57,701 bases of DNA from Pseudomonadota bacterium (GCA_022709365.1 JAKLIY010000028.1:1-57701), one strand, 5' to 3'; shown: positions 48,721 through 57,701, counted from the stretch's first letter. Program-made: numbers and translations. The notes: a model not told the origin generated them from the sequence alone.

Positions 48721-48758
48721 CCCCTCACCCTGACCCTCTCCCCCAAGGGCGAGGGGGA
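48721..48758. repeat. repeat between bioA and bioF
   Basis: CCCTCACCCTGACCCTCTCC followed by CCCAAGGGCGAGGGGG, related in composition to the bioF 3' repeat, filling most of the 54-bp gap between bioA and bioF. CCCTC (48734) and GAGGG (48751) can pair. Its complement places GAGGGG against the bioF start codon. Confidence 0.55.
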
Positions 48759-48772
48759 TCGAAAAATGGTGA

Positions 48773-50095
48773 TCACGCCAGCGCCGCATCCAGCGCCGCG
48801 ACCGCCCGTTCCGCCAGCAACGCCGCCTCCGCCTCATCAAGAATGTAGGGTGGCATGAAATAAATCGTTTTTCCCAGCGGCCGCAACAGGATTTCACGGT
48901 GCAGCGCTTCACGGTAAAAGCGCAACCGGAACTCGGGATCATCGGTCGCGATGTCCACCGCCCAGATCATGCCGCAATGGCGGAAGTGCCGCGCCTGGCG
49001 ATGCTTCGCCAACGGTGTAAGCAATCCGGTAAACCGTTCGGCAAACTGCCGGTTGCGCTCCAGAACCGCCTCCTCGGCGAAAAGATCCAAAGTCGCCAGC
49101 GCTGCCCGACAAGCCAGGGGATTGCCCGTATAGGAATGGGAATGGAGAAAACCGCGCGTGAGGGCGTCATCATAAAATGCGGCGTACACAGCATCGGTCG
49201 TTAATACCACCGATAACGGCAAATAGCCCCCGGTCAGTCCTTTGGACAGACAGAGAAAATCCGGGCGGATGTCGGCTTGCTCGTGGGCGAACAAGGTCCC
49301 GGTGCGGCCAAATCCCACCATGATTTCATCGGCGATCAGATGGACGTTGTAACGGTCGCACAGAGCGCAGGCCAGCCGCAGATATTCGGGATCGTACATC
49401 ACCATCCCCCCTGCGCCCTGCACCAGGGGTTCGACGATCAGGGCAGCCACCGAGGCATGATGGGCCGCCAGCGCCGCCTCCAATCCCGCTGCCGCCCGCT
49501 GCGCCACGTCTGCTGCTGTTTCCCCGTATTCCGCCAGCCGGGCGTCGGGAGAAGGCACGGTGATCGCCTGACGCAGCAGAGGACCGTAAGCTTCCCGGTA
49601 GAGGTCCACATCGCCCACGCTCAGCGTTCCCAGAGTCTCCCCATGGTAACTGCCAGTGAGGCAGAGAAACTGATTTTTCTCTGGCCGGCCGTGGTTACGC
49701 CAATAGTGAAACGACATTTTCAGCGCAATTTCCACTGCTGAAGAGCCGTCCGAGGCGTAGAAACAGTGGCCGAGCATCTTGCCGGTCAGGGCCGACAAGC
49801 GTTCCGACAATTCCACGACCGGCGCATGGGTGAAGCCGGCCAGAATGACGTGCTCCAGCCGATCCAGTTGATCTTTAATCGCGGCGTTGATACGCGGGTG
49901 GGCATGGCCGAACAGGTTGACCCACCAGGAACTGATCGCGTCCAGATAACGCCGATCCTCGAAGTCGTACAACCACGCGCCCTGACCACGGGCAATCGGG
50001 ATCAGCGGCAACACCCCGGTCTCGTGGAATTTCATCTGGGTGCAGGGATGCCAGACCGCAGCGCGGCTGCGCGCCAACCAATCAGAGTGATTCAT
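48773..50095 (-). CDS. bioA: adenosylmethionine-8-amino-7-oxononanoate aminotransferase
   Basis: PLP aminotransferase that uses SAM as amino donor to make DAPA. 440 residues. WHPCTQMKFHE at the start, SDGSSAVEIALKMSFHYW, TGSYHGETLGTLSVGD, and the PLP lysine in CLSKGLTGGYLPLS. Between bioB and bioF on the same strand. Confidence 0.95.
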   Translation of the reverse strand: MNHSDWLARSRAAVWHPCTQMKFHETGVLPLIPIARGQGAWLYDFEDRRYLDAISSWWVNLFGHAHPRINAAIKDQLDRLEHVILAGFTHAPVVELSERLSALTGKMLGHCFYASDGSSAVEIALKMSFHYWRNHGRPEKNQFLCLTGSYHGETLGTLSVGDVDLYREAYGPLLRQAITVPSPDARLAEYGETAADVAQRAAAGLEAALAAHHASVAALIVEPLVQGAGGMVMYDPEYLRLACALCDRYNVHLIADEIMVGFGRTGTLFAHEQADIRPDFLCLSKGLTGGYLPLSVVLTTDAVYAAFYDDALTRGFLHSHSYTGNPLACRAALATLDLFAEEAVLERNRQFAERFTGLLTPLAKHRQARHFRHCGMIWAVDIATDDPEFRLRFYREALHREILLRPLGKTIYFMPPYILDEAEAALLAERAVAALDAALA

Positions 50096-50147
50096 AGGGA
50101 AACGAATAATCGCAGTGGGCTGCTTTCAGCCATCCTTCCACACGTAT

Positions 50148-51140
50148 TCAGACGCCCTGCAATCCCAGTTTCTCGAACAGCGCATTATCACGGTCTGCCT
50201 GGGAGTTGTTGGTCGTCAACAGTTTATCGCCATAGAAGATGGAATTAGCCCCGGCCAGGAAGCACAGCGCCTGTTCGGCTTCGCTCATCGACTCCCGTCC
50301 GGCAGACAGGCGCACATAGCTGCGCGGCATGGTGATGCGGGCGGCGGCGATAGTGCGGACGAATTCAAAAATATCGACCGGATCACTGTTGGCCAACGGG
50401 GTGCCGGGAATCGACACCAGATTATTGATCGGTACAGACTCCGGCGGTGGGTCGAGATTAGCCAGTGTGGCGATCAATCCGGCGCGATGCAGGCGCGATT
50501 CGCCCAGGCCGACGATGCCGCCGCTGCACACTTTGAGACCGGCCTCGCGCACGCTGCGCAGGGTATCGAGCCGATTCTCATAGGTATGGGTAGTGACGAC
50601 CTCCGGGTAAAACTCCGGGGCGGTGTCGAGGTTATGGTTGTAGTAATCCAGACCGGCTTCGCGCAACTGCGTCGCCTGCCCGTCCTTGAGCATCCCCAGA
50701 GTCACGCAAGTTTCCAGACCAAGCGCCTTAACCGCCCGCACCATGTCAAGGACAGGACCCATGTCTTTATCCTTGGGGCCGCGCCAGGCCGCGCCCATAC
50801 AGAATCGCGTAGCGCCCTTGTCTTTGGCGGCCTGAGCGGCGGCGACCACCTCGTCCAGCGCCAGCAGATTCTGAGTCTCCAGTTCGGTTTGATGGCGCTT
50901 GGACTGGGAACAGTAGCCGCAATCTTCGGAACAGTTGCCGGTCTTGATCGACAACAGGCTGGAGCGTTGCACGGCGTTGGGATCAAAATTGGCCCGCAGG
51001 ACTTCCTGGGCCTGGAACAGCAGATCGGCGAAGGGCAGCTCAAACAGTGCCAGTACGGCGTCCAGGGTCCAGGCGGGGGTGTGGAAGAGCGGCGGCTGCG
51101 CGGGCGAAAGCGGTTGTGAGAGAATGGCTGGGTTGTTCAT
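50148..51140 (-). CDS. bioB: biotin synthase
   Basis: Radical-SAM enzyme that inserts sulfur into dethiobiotin. 330 residues. The 4Fe-4S motif is CSEDCGYC; the second-cluster cysteines and arginine lie in later conserved blocks ([24 protein letters not shown]). First gene of the minus-strand bio cluster; the 114-bp gap to azlC shows no BirA-like operator that I recognise. Confidence 0.95.
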   Translation of the reverse strand: MNNPAILSQPLSPAQPPLFHTPAWTLDAVLALFELPFADLLFQAQEVLRANFDPNAVQRSSLLSIKTGNCSEDCGYCSQSKRHQTELETQNLLALDEVVAAAQAAKDKGATRFCMGAAWRGPKDKDMGPVLDMVRAVKALGLETCVTLGMLKDGQATQLREAGLDYYNHNLDTAPEFYPEVVTTHTYENRLDTLRSVREAGLKVCSGGIVGLGESRLHRAGLIATLANLDPPPESVPINNLVSIPGTPLANSDPVDIFEFVRTIAAARITMPRSYVRLSAGRESMSEAEQALCFLAGANSIFYGDKLLTTNNSQADRDNALFEKLGLQGV

Positions 51141-51254
51141 GGCGTGATTTCCGAAGAAGATTCCAAATGATTCTGACCGGCGCTTAAGATAGCATTCCCG
51201 GCCTGAAAAACCATGCCATGTTTCCTCTAAATCTCACTGCCTGACACCGCTATT

Positions 51255-51983
51255 TTGCACCCACAAACCTCTCTTTCGCCCATAGACCGTCCGCCATTAT
51301 CCGCTTTTCAGGAATTCCAGGCCGGCCTGCTGGGAGTCGCGCCGCTGCTGATCGGCGTTATACCCTTCGGGATGATCTACGGCGCGCTGGCCTTGAGTCA
51401 GGGCCTGAGTCCTGCGGCGGCGCTGGCCATGTCCAGCATTTTATTCGCCGGTTCGGCGCAATTCCTGTTTTGCCAATTGTTCGGCGCGGGCGCTCCGGCG
51501 CTGGTCACGGTCGCCGAGGTCAGCCTGCTCAATCTGCGTCATGCGTTGTACAGCGCGGCGCTGGCTCCGCACATCGCGCAGCTACCCCGGCGCTGGAAGC
51601 TGGCGCTGGCCTATCTGCTGACCGATGAAGCCTACGCCACGATTGCCCGGCGCGAGGCGTCCGGTGAGGCATGCGGTCCCTATCGACACTGGTTTTATCT
51701 GGGCGCGGGTTTGGGGCTATGGGGCAGTTGGCAACTGTCCACGGCGTTGGGCGTACTGCTCGGTGCGCGGCTGCCGACGGACTGGCCGCTGGATTTCGCC
51801 CTGCCGCTGACCTTTATCGCCATTGTGGTTCCGCTGATCCGCAACCGGACGATGCTGGCTGTAGCGGCGGTTTCCGGGATCGCCGCGCTGTTGCTGGCCG
51901 GGTTGTCGTTCAAACTGGGGTTGCTCGTTGCAGCGCTGGCGGGCATGGCGGTCGGCTGGCGGTTGGCCGGGAGCGCTGCGTGA
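51255..51983 (+). CDS. azlC: AzlC family branched-chain amino acid exporter subunit
   Basis: Larger subunit of the two-component AzlCD exporter (LIV-E). 242 residues with several hydrophobic segments; LLGVAPLLIGVIPFGMIYG and SSILFAGSAQFLFCQL are family signatures. TTG start at 51255 because no earlier or nearer ATG gives a complete N-terminus. Followed by azlD with a GTGA overlap. Confidence 0.85.
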   Translation: MHPQTSLSPIDRPPLSAFQEFQAGLLGVAPLLIGVIPFGMIYGALALSQGLSPAAALAMSSILFAGSAQFLFCQLFGAGAPALVTVAEVSLLNLRHALYSAALAPHIAQLPRRWKLALAYLLTDEAYATIARREASGEACGPYRHWFYLGAGLGLWGSWQLSTALGVLLGARLPTDWPLDFALPLTFIAIVVPLIRNRTMLAVAAVSGIAALLLAGLSFKLGLLVAALAGMAVGWRLAGSAA

Positions 51984-52285
51984 GCGTCTGGTGGCTGATC
52001 GTGTTGTGCGGGGTGGTGACCTTCGCCATCCGCCTGTCGTTCATCGCCGCCGAGGGCAAGGTGACATTTCCGCCGGGCTTTCGCCGGTTGCTGACGTTCG
52101 TGCCGGTCGCGACGCTGACGGCGCTGGTCATTCCCGATCTGTTGATGCCGCAGGGAACGTGGTGGCTGGCCTGGGATAACGCCCGGTTGATAGCGGGACT
52201 GGCGGCGGTGGCGATTGCCGCGACGACACGCAGCGTGTTGTGGACGTTGGCGGGGGGATTTGTGGTGTTAGGGGTGTGGTCGTAG
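51980..52285 (+). CDS. azlD: AzlD family branched-chain amino acid exporter subunit
   Basis: Small partner of AzlC, 101 residues, with four hydrophobic segments; VTFAIRLSFIAAEG and FVPVATLTALVIPDLL resemble AzlD. GTG start overlapping the azlC stop. Together they export excess branched-chain amino acids, fitting the ilv/leu genes in this window. Confidence 0.85.
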   Translation: MSVWWLIVLCGVVTFAIRLSFIAAEGKVTFPPGFRRLLTFVPVATLTALVIPDLLMPQGTWWLAWDNARLIAGLAAVAIAATTRSVLWTLAGGFVVLGVWS

Positions 52286-52297
52286 CACCGGGTTTCC

Positions 52298-52879
52298 TCA
52301 GGTGTTGCGCGGAAACTCAACCTTGTCATAAACCTCGGCCAACGCCAGATCACAGTCAATGGAACCCAGCCGCAACACACTTTCCAGATCGCGGCTTTCC
52401 GTCAACAGCCAATGCTGATCCGGTTGCCGCCGGTAGGATTCGACTTGCGGGCGATCCTGGGCGATCAACACATATTCCGCCAGCGAGGCCAGACTGCGGT
52501 AATGGGCAAACTTGCGGCCCCGGTCATAGGCTTCGGTGGAATCCGACAAGACCTCGATGATCAGGATGGGGTTTAACAGCGTATCGAGATGAGCGTCGTT
52601 GAATTGGGCTTGGCCGCAGACCACAACCAGATCAGGATAGGTGTACAAGCCGGTTGAACTGACCTTCACTCGCATGTCGTTTGCGTAGAGTTTGCAGGGA
52701 CGTTTTTTCAGTTGCTGGCGGAGTTCAGCGCTGACATTGACCACAATCATGTTGTGCGCCTCGCTGGCGCCGCTCATGGCGAACATTTCGCCATCAAAAT
52801 ATTCACTCTTGAATTCGGCGCTGCGCTCGATGGACAGATAGTCTGCGGGACTCAGATATGACTGGGGTTGCAGGGACAT
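52298..52879 (-). CDS. Uma2 family putative endonuclease
   Basis: PD-(D/E)XK-fold protein of the Uma2/DUF820 family, 193 residues. The fold's acidic residues are in YPDLVVVCG and LIIEVLSDST; EAYDRGRKFAHYRS follows. Common in multiple copies in cyanobacteria and some Proteobacteria; role unknown. Start at 52879 (MSLQPQSYLSPADYL) favoured over upstream codons. The neighbours give no hint of function. Confidence 0.75.
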   Translation of the reverse strand: MSLQPQSYLSPADYLSIERSAEFKSEYFDGEMFAMSGASEAHNMIVVNVSAELRQQLKKRPCKLYANDMRVKVSSTGLYTYPDLVVVCGQAQFNDAHLDTLLNPILIIEVLSDSTEAYDRGRKFAHYRSLASLAEYVLIAQDRPQVESYRRQPDQHWLLTESRDLESVLRLGSIDCDLALAEVYDKVEFPRNT

Positions 52880-53006
52880 GGCGGAATCTCCGATCAGCGA
52901 TACATTGAAGGTATTGTGCCACAAGCAAAATTGAGAAGGTGGCATCACACTCAACGAAAAACCCGCTTTATCGGGTTGAAGTGCTGAACCGGCTTTATGA
53001 ATTTGG

Positions 53007-53061
53007 TTCTCGTTCCCACGCTCCAGCGTGGGAGTACGTTCAGACGCTCCAGCGGCTCGTG
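53007..53061. repeat. intergenic palindromic repeat
   Basis: CCCACGCT-CC-AGCGTGGG (53015-53032) within TTCTCGTTCCCACG... then GACGCTCCAGCGGCTC. This type of CCCACGCTC/GAGCGTGGG palindrome is widespread in proteobacterial genomes. It lies between Uma2 and the opgH stop codon. Confidence 0.6.
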
Positions 53062-55131
53062 CTACAGCATCATCTTGGCCGGCGGTCGGCTCCAGAACAG
53101 CGCATGTAGCCGTAACAGCGTTTCCGGCTCAGCGATCAATTCACGCTTTTGCGTTGGACTCAAACTGTTCGGTCCCTCTTCTTCCAACTGATGGATCAAC
53201 CCTTCCAGATAATGGCGGCGGCGCTTACCCGGCGGCTCACGTTCCGGTAGCAGTGAACGATGCAGCGCATTGACGTAGGGATCGATCAGCACCTGCACGA
53301 AACGGCTGGACGGCGTTTCTCGCAAGACCGGCAAGACCGGTTCGTTTTCGCGCAGGCCGTCTTCCAGATCGCGCAGCACGGTCGGTGATTCAGTCTCCTC
53401 CGGGGTCATGAATAGACCCCATTGTCGCGCCCGGCGACCCAGCGCCATGCTGCTCGACAGCATCGATACGGGAATCGCCAGTCCCAGCCCCAGCAACACC
53501 GGGATGAACCACCAGAAAAACGCCGGCACATAGAGATAACTCAGGACCCCGGCGACTACACCGATCAACGTATGCCCACCATGCGCCAGCACCGCTTCAG
53601 TAAAGCCCGTCTGGTGATCGCCGCGTTGTTGCGGTGGCCAGCCCACCGCTTTGCGCATTAAAATCGCCAGCACGAACTTGGTCTGGAACAGCATCAGCAC
53701 CGGCGCGGTCAGCACAGAAAATATCGTCTCCAGGAGGACGCTCAACGTCGCTCCCAGCATTCCGCCATAAGCGCGGCGCAACTGACGGTCCTTCAGCAAC
53801 AGGAGCAGGGCCAGCAACTTGGGCAGAAACAGCATGGTCAGAGTCACCAGCAACACCGTGGTCATTTCCACGGCAAACGACACCGGCCAGACCGGCTGCC
53901 AGTTTTCCCCGAAGAAGTACACCAGTTCCTGCTGAGTCTGGAGATAGGCCTCAACCCCGGTGGCGATCAGGAACAGCAGCCAGAGCGGCGAGGCGGCATA
54001 GGACATGACGCCCATCAGAAAATGCAACCGACTCAGCGCGTTGAGTCCCTTGGAAAAGGCCAGTCGCAGATGCTGGAGATTGCCCTGACACCAACGACGA
54101 TCCCGCTTGGCGTAGTCAATCAGCGTGGGTGGAATTTCCTCGTAGCTGCCCACCAGATCGTAGGCCAGCCAGACTTCCCAGCCCGCCCGGCGCAGCAACG
54201 CCGCTTCAACAAAGTCATGACTGAGAATCTCGCCGCCGAACGGCTCGCGCCCTGGCAGTTTCGGCAGACCGCAATAGTCGAGAAAGGGCTGGATGCGGAT
54301 GATGGCGTTGTGGCCCCAGTAATTACTCTCGCCCAGTTGCCAGTAATTTAACCCGGCAGTGAACATCCGCCCATAAAGGCTGCTGGCGAATTGCAGAATG
54401 CGGGCGAACAGGGATTCACGGTTGACCGGCACCGGCGGAGTCTGAATGAGCGCGACACGCGGATGGAGTTCCATCAACCGCACCATCTCGACCAGCGTTT
54501 CACCCTGCATGATGCTGTCGGCGTCCAGCACGATCATGTAGCGATACCGCCCGCCCCAGCGGGTGCAGAAATCCTCCAGATTGCCGCTCTTGCGGCTGGT
54601 ATTCTCCGGGCGGTTGCGATAGAAAATGCGCCCCTTACCGTCCAGCGCCCGCACCATATCCTGCCAGCGCAATTCTTCTTCCACCCAGACGTCAGGGTCA
54701 CGGGTGTCGCTGAGGATGAAGAAATCGAATCTGTCCAGTTGGCCCGTGGTGGCCAGCGACCGGTGAATGGCGCGCAGGCCGGCGAACACTCGCTCGGAAT
54801 CTTCGTTGTAAATCGGCATCAGGATCGCCGTGCGCGGTGGCGCGGCCATGGGATCAGGGGACGTATCCGGCGACTGGCGGGAAATCGCCCAGCGGTCGCG
54901 TCCAAATAAAAGGACCCAGAACCCCATGAACGCGGTCCAGAACGAAATGCAAATCCAGGCAAACAGGATCGTATACAGGAGGAGGAGCAGCAACTCCATT
55001 GGACTGAAGCCGTCGGGTTGAAACACACTGACCAGCAGGCCAAGGGCGATCAGCGTAGTCAGCGTGACCAGCACAAAAAAGATCACTCGCCGGAGCGTAT
55101 GCCCCATGATCGAGGAGGGAGGTTGCGTCAT
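53062..55131 (-). CDS. opgH: glucans biosynthesis glucosyltransferase H, short form
   Basis: Inner-membrane GT2 enzyme that polymerises beta-1,2-glucose from UDP-glucose for osmoregulated periplasmic glucans. 689 residues versus 847 in E. coli. Eight or so membrane segments; catalytic motifs ILSDTRDPD, LDADSIM and RDRRWCQGNLQH. The N-terminal cytoplasmic region of E. coli OpgH is largely missing; the separate gene 55128-55580 just upstream may supply part of it. Start overlaps that gene's stop (ATGA). Confidence 0.92.
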   Translation of the reverse strand: MTQPPSSIMGHTLRRVIFFVLVTLTTLIALGLLVSVFQPDGFSPMELLLLLLYTILFAWICISFWTAFMGFWVLLFGRDRWAISRQSPDTSPDPMAAPPRTAILMPIYNEDSERVFAGLRAIHRSLATTGQLDRFDFFILSDTRDPDVWVEEELRWQDMVRALDGKGRIFYRNRPENTSRKSGNLEDFCTRWGGRYRYMIVLDADSIMQGETLVEMVRLMELHPRVALIQTPPVPVNRESLFARILQFASSLYGRMFTAGLNYWQLGESNYWGHNAIIRIQPFLDYCGLPKLPGREPFGGEILSHDFVEAALLRRAGWEVWLAYDLVGSYEEIPPTLIDYAKRDRRWCQGNLQHLRLAFSKGLNALSRLHFLMGVMSYAASPLWLLFLIATGVEAYLQTQQELVYFFGENWQPVWPVSFAVEMTTVLLVTLTMLFLPKLLALLLLLKDRQLRRAYGGMLGATLSVLLETIFSVLTAPVLMLFQTKFVLAILMRKAVGWPPQQRGDHQTGFTEAVLAHGGHTLIGVVAGVLSYLYVPAFFWWFIPVLLGLGLAIPVSMLSSSMALGRRARQWGLFMTPEETESPTVLRDLEDGLRENEPVLPVLRETPSSRFVQVLIDPYVNALHRSLLPEREPPGKRRRHYLEGLIHQLEEEGPNSLSPTQKRELIAEPETLLRLHALFWSRPPAKMML

Positions 55132-55580
55132 GATCGTTTCCAGAGCGGTTCAATGCGTTGCGCCGGCATGGAGCCGGGACTGGGCGCCGGGGTGGGTTCA
55201 GCAATCGCCGCGCGCAACCGCTCCAGCGCGATGCCCGCTGCGCCAGGTGGGGCAAACAGCGCGGCGGGCCACTCCGGCACGATGCCACTCAACAGCGCCG
55301 CCCGCGCCGCAGTCAACGCCGGCGAGGGCCGGGGTAGACCGAGCGCCGCCGCCAGCCAATCATCCAGCAGTTCGCCCGCAGCGATAATGGCCCGTGCGGC
55401 GATTTCCCCCTCTTCCGGGAAATCGGGTAACCGCCGCAGCGTTTGTTCGCTGAGGGCCAGCGCTAGGTTCGGATCGCTCACCCCCAACGCCATCCAATAG
55501 GCCTGGAGACGCTCCAGCAACGGCGGGCCGAACGGCGTTGCCAGCGACGACCGAAGTGTATTCACCGGACGACGGTCCAC
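55128..55580 (-). CDS. hypothetical protein coupled to opgG and opgH
   Basis: A 150-residue alpha-helical, alanine-rich protein (LALALSEQTLRRLPDFPEEGEIAARAI). It overlaps the opgG 3' end by 19 bp and its stop overlaps the opgH ATG (ATGA), so it is made together with both. No family recognised. It is tempting to see it as a detached replacement for the missing OpgH N-terminal region; this is only inference. Confidence 0.7.
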   Translation of the reverse strand: MDRRPVNTLRSSLATPFGPPLLERLQAYWMALGVSDPNLALALSEQTLRRLPDFPEEGEIAARAIIAAGELLDDWLAAALGLPRPSPALTAARAALLSGIVPEWPAALFAPPGAAGIALERLRAAIAEPTPAPSPGSMPAQRIEPLWKRS

Positions 55581-57127
55581 TGATAGTTCCAGGTTTCGGT
55601 CAGTACATCGTCGCCGAGCTTGAGGAAACAGCGCAGATCCGCCGGTTCATCACCTTTGGGCAGGAGTTCGAAAGATACTCGCCAACCCTGGGTATGCACG
55701 TTCTTGTGCGCGACGACATTTTCGATCCGGCCGCTGGAACCGGTGACCACGGCGGTCACTGGCGCATCTTCGGCCAATTTGGCCAGCGCCTCGCCGCCGA
55801 AGTCGATGACAAACCGCCGCCGCGAGGCATCCAAATCACCAGCCCCACCGGCACCAACCCGGCTGGCCAGGGTGCGTCCGCCCGGTGACAGATTCGGCAT
55901 ATCCAGGAAGAAGAACAGCCGATAGTTGAATTCCAGTTGCTGGCCGGGTTCGACCGGCTTTTCCGGCGTCCAGAAAGCGGCGATATTATCGTAGCGTTCG
56001 GCGTCGCTGGGAATTTCGATCAACTGCACCGATCCTTTGCCCCATTCGCCCTGTGGTTCGACCCAGACGCCGGGCCGAATGTGGTAATGCGCTTCCAAAT
56101 CCTGGTAATTGTCGAAATTGCGGTCGCGCTGCAACAGTCCGAAACCCCGTGGGTTATCGTCCTGAAAGGCGCTGATCCGCAAGCGGGTCGGGTTGTTCAG
56201 CGGTCGCCAGATCCATTCGCCGTTGCCCGCCGCCATCAGCAGTCCGTCGGAATCATGCACCTGTGGACGGAAATCGTCGAAGAACCGCTCGTTGAGCGCG
56301 CCGTGGAAGAACATGCTGGTCAGCGGCGCGACGCCGAATTTCTGCACCTTTTCCCGGACGAAAATATTGGCTTTGACCTCAATCTGGGTATTGACGCCCG
56401 GTTTGATGATGAAGCGATAGGCGCCGGTCACGCTCTGGCTGTCGAGCAGGGCGTAGGCCGTCATCTCGGTGGCGTCCTTGCCGGGTTTTTCCAGCCAGAA
56501 CTCGCGGAAATACGGAAATTCCTCCGGCTTGGGCAGGCCGGTATCAATCGCCAGGCCGCGCACCGAAATACCGTAATTCTGATTTTGGCCGACGGCACGG
56601 AAGTAGCTGGCGCCCAGGAACACCGCGACCTCATCGTAATAGCTGTCGGTATGCAGCGGATACATCACCTTGAAGCCGGCGAACCCCAGGTCTTTGGGAA
56701 GCGAGTCCGGCGCCTGGTTTTTGCCGTAATCAAATAGGTCGTTGGCGTATTCGACCGCCTGGCTCTCACCATCGGCGATGATGTTGATAACGACCGGCTG
56801 TTTAAACAGGAATCCCAACGGGGCGAATTGCACTTCGAAGGGCAACCCTTCGGCGCGCCACAGGCTGTGGTCGGCCCGAAACCGGATATCGCGATATCGA
56901 TCGTAATTCAGGCTCTTGAAGAAATCGGGCAGATTATCGCCGGGCGTCTGGAACGGCTGGTTGGCCAGCACCTCGGCGCGGCGGCGGACATCAGCGAAAT
57001 TAAAGCGCTTGGGGGGCGGCGTAGTCGCCGGGACGGCTTCAGGCGCGCTCGGCGCGCTCAGGCTCGCCACCGGACCCGCGCACAGACCGGCCAGCAGGAC
57101 AACACTTAGCAGCATTCGGAGTTTCAC
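55562..57127 (-). CDS. opgG: glucans biosynthesis protein G
   Basis: Periplasmic protein needed to make and branch osmoregulated periplasmic glucans. 521 residues with a signal peptide (about 1-25, cleavage near SLSA), then the MdoG domain starting FNFADVRRRAEVLANQPF, with VMYPLHTDSYYDEVAVFLGASYFRAVG and AYALLDSQSVTGAYRF blocks. First gene of the operon opgG, unknown, opgH. Confidence 0.93.
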   Translation of the reverse strand: MKLRMLLSVVLLAGLCAGPVASLSAPSAPEAVPATTPPPKRFNFADVRRRAEVLANQPFQTPGDNLPDFFKSLNYDRYRDIRFRADHSLWRAEGLPFEVQFAPLGFLFKQPVVINIIADGESQAVEYANDLFDYGKNQAPDSLPKDLGFAGFKVMYPLHTDSYYDEVAVFLGASYFRAVGQNQNYGISVRGLAIDTGLPKPEEFPYFREFWLEKPGKDATEMTAYALLDSQSVTGAYRFIIKPGVNTQIEVKANIFVREKVQKFGVAPLTSMFFHGALNERFFDDFRPQVHDSDGLLMAAGNGEWIWRPLNNPTRLRISAFQDDNPRGFGLLQRDRNFDNYQDLEAHYHIRPGVWVEPQGEWGKGSVQLIEIPSDAERYDNIAAFWTPEKPVEPGQQLEFNYRLFFFLDMPNLSPGGRTLASRVGAGGAGDLDASRRRFVIDFGGEALAKLAEDAPVTAVVTGSSGRIENVVAHKNVHTQGWRVSFELLPKGDEPADLRCFLKLGDDVLTETWNYQWTVVR

Positions 57128-57281
57128 GGCGTCAAGGCTCCGTCGACGGTTCGATTCAGTGGAATTTGAGTGATGGGTTTTGGAAGAAAGGTTTCAGCGC
57201 GGTATTGTATTGCGGTCTGGGCGTTCCGACTATCTTGTTTAACGTTCAGTGGTCAGCATTCACGGATCCAGGGAGAATTTC

Positions 57282-57581
57282 ATGAATCTGCGCGATAGCA
57301 CTCTTTTTCGGCAGCAGTGTCCGGTCGCGGGCGCTTGGATCGAGGCCGATCAGGGCGGGGCTTCGATCATCGCTAATCCAGCCACCGGTGAGACGCTGGG
57401 TCAGGTCCCCGATCTGGGCGCGGCGGAAACCCGCCGGGCGATTGAAGCGGCGCACGCGGCGCTGCCCGGCTGGCGGGCGTTGACCGCCCAGGCACGGGCC
57501 GTGATTCTGCGGCGCTGGTTTAACCTGCTGCTGGAAAATCAGGAAGATCTGGCGACGCTGATGACCCTGGAACAGGGTCAG
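57282..57581 (+). pseudogene. gabD: succinate-semialdehyde dehydrogenase, N-terminal part, interrupted
   Basis: The first 100 residues follow GabD closely (NLRDSTLFRQQCPVAGAW, then ALTAQARAVILRRWFNLL and LMTLEQGQ). After that the frame leaves the family (DFRLEFQVV...) and stops. The break coincides with the start of a transposon, so the gene is cut. GGGAGA precedes the ATG. The rest of the gene may lie beyond the window on the far side of the insertion. Confidence 0.85.
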
Positions 57582-57701
57582 GACTTTCGCTTGGAGTTCC
57601 AGGTTGTTGATTGTTTTGGTATAATCTCGACATGATAACCAAACAGCAATACGTTCAATATTTGATTAGCACGCCAGTCAATTATACGTGCACGAATCTT
57701 G
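57582..57701 (+). mobile_element. insertion sequence, left end, cut by the window
   Basis: From 57582 the sequence departs from gabD. It contains a perfect TATAAT (57620-57625) and shortly after the start of a transposase frame. Terminal repeat and target duplication cannot be checked because the right end lies outside the window. Confidence 0.7.
57632..57701 (+). CDS. transposase N-terminus, partial
   Basis: ITKQQYVQYLISTP and NYTCTNL resemble the N-termini of IS4/IS701-like DDE transposases, where this segment is followed by a helix-turn-helix. Only 23 residues are present, so the family call is tentative. Confidence 0.55.
   Translation, partial: MITKQQYVQYLISTPVNYTCTNL

Overview
This window is bacterial chromosome, most likely from a gammaproteobacterium. 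The 5' end of a 16S rRNA gene lies at the left edge. Gene orders typical of the class follow: metY-rimP-nusA-infB-rbfA-truB-rpsO-pnp, ffs-dnaX-ybaB-recR, ilvBNC-pssA, and opgG/opgH. Glycogen synthase, two GH57 proteins, a GH13 protein and TreY/TreZ show heavy investment in alpha-glucan and trehalose. That would suit a glycogen-storing relative of Competibacteraceae, but this placement is inference; no search was run.

Layout. 0-3.3 kb (minus strand): 16S rRNA with tandem rrn promoters and a boxB/boxA leader, tyrS, erpA, argC. 3.4-9.8 kb: a TlpA-like thioredoxin, then a minus-strand glycogen cluster read GH13, glgA, GH57, GH57; the last gene has a leader with two competing hairpins against its Shine-Dalgarno. 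9.9-17.3 kb: bfr/bfd, photolyase, lgt, rlmI, hinT, recR, ybaB, dnaX and SRP RNA. 17.4-20.3 kb: a decayed integrative element between ffs and tRNA-Ser(GGA), with a tyrosine integrase, AlpA, small unknown genes and a phage gene broken by one TGA codon. 20.4-29.3 kb: the pnp-to-metY operon. 29.3-33.2 kb: wrbA, a lipoprotein, acylphosphatase, an AT-rich gap with five DnaA boxes that looks like oriC, proS and a DUF4124 protein. 33.2-38.1 kb: a strongly structured RNA leader and ilvB-ilvN-ilvC, a HicAB pair, pssA. 38.1-46 kb: treY/treZ (minus), leuA, a family 4 uracil-DNA glycosylase carrying a palindromic repeat inside its frame, rimI. 46-51.1 kb: biotin genes bioB-A-F-C-D (minus). 51.2-57.7 kb: azlCD, a Uma2-type nuclease, opgG-unknown-opgH, and a gabD cut by an insertion sequence whose transposase start runs off the window.

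How it fits together. The rRNA, translation-factor and pnp genes left of position 30.7 kb point left, and ilvBNC-pssA-leuA right of it point right, as expected if replication starts in the acyP-proS gap, although proS, treYZ, bio and opg are exceptions. Branched-chain amino acid genes (ilv, leuA, the AzlCD exporter) form one metabolic theme, glycogen, trehalose and periplasmic glucan another. The most interesting items are the candidate oriC, the ilvB leader RNA, the alternative-hairpin leader at the GH57 gene, the initiator tRNA with a U1/U72 mismatch, and repeats that have become coding or start-site sequence.
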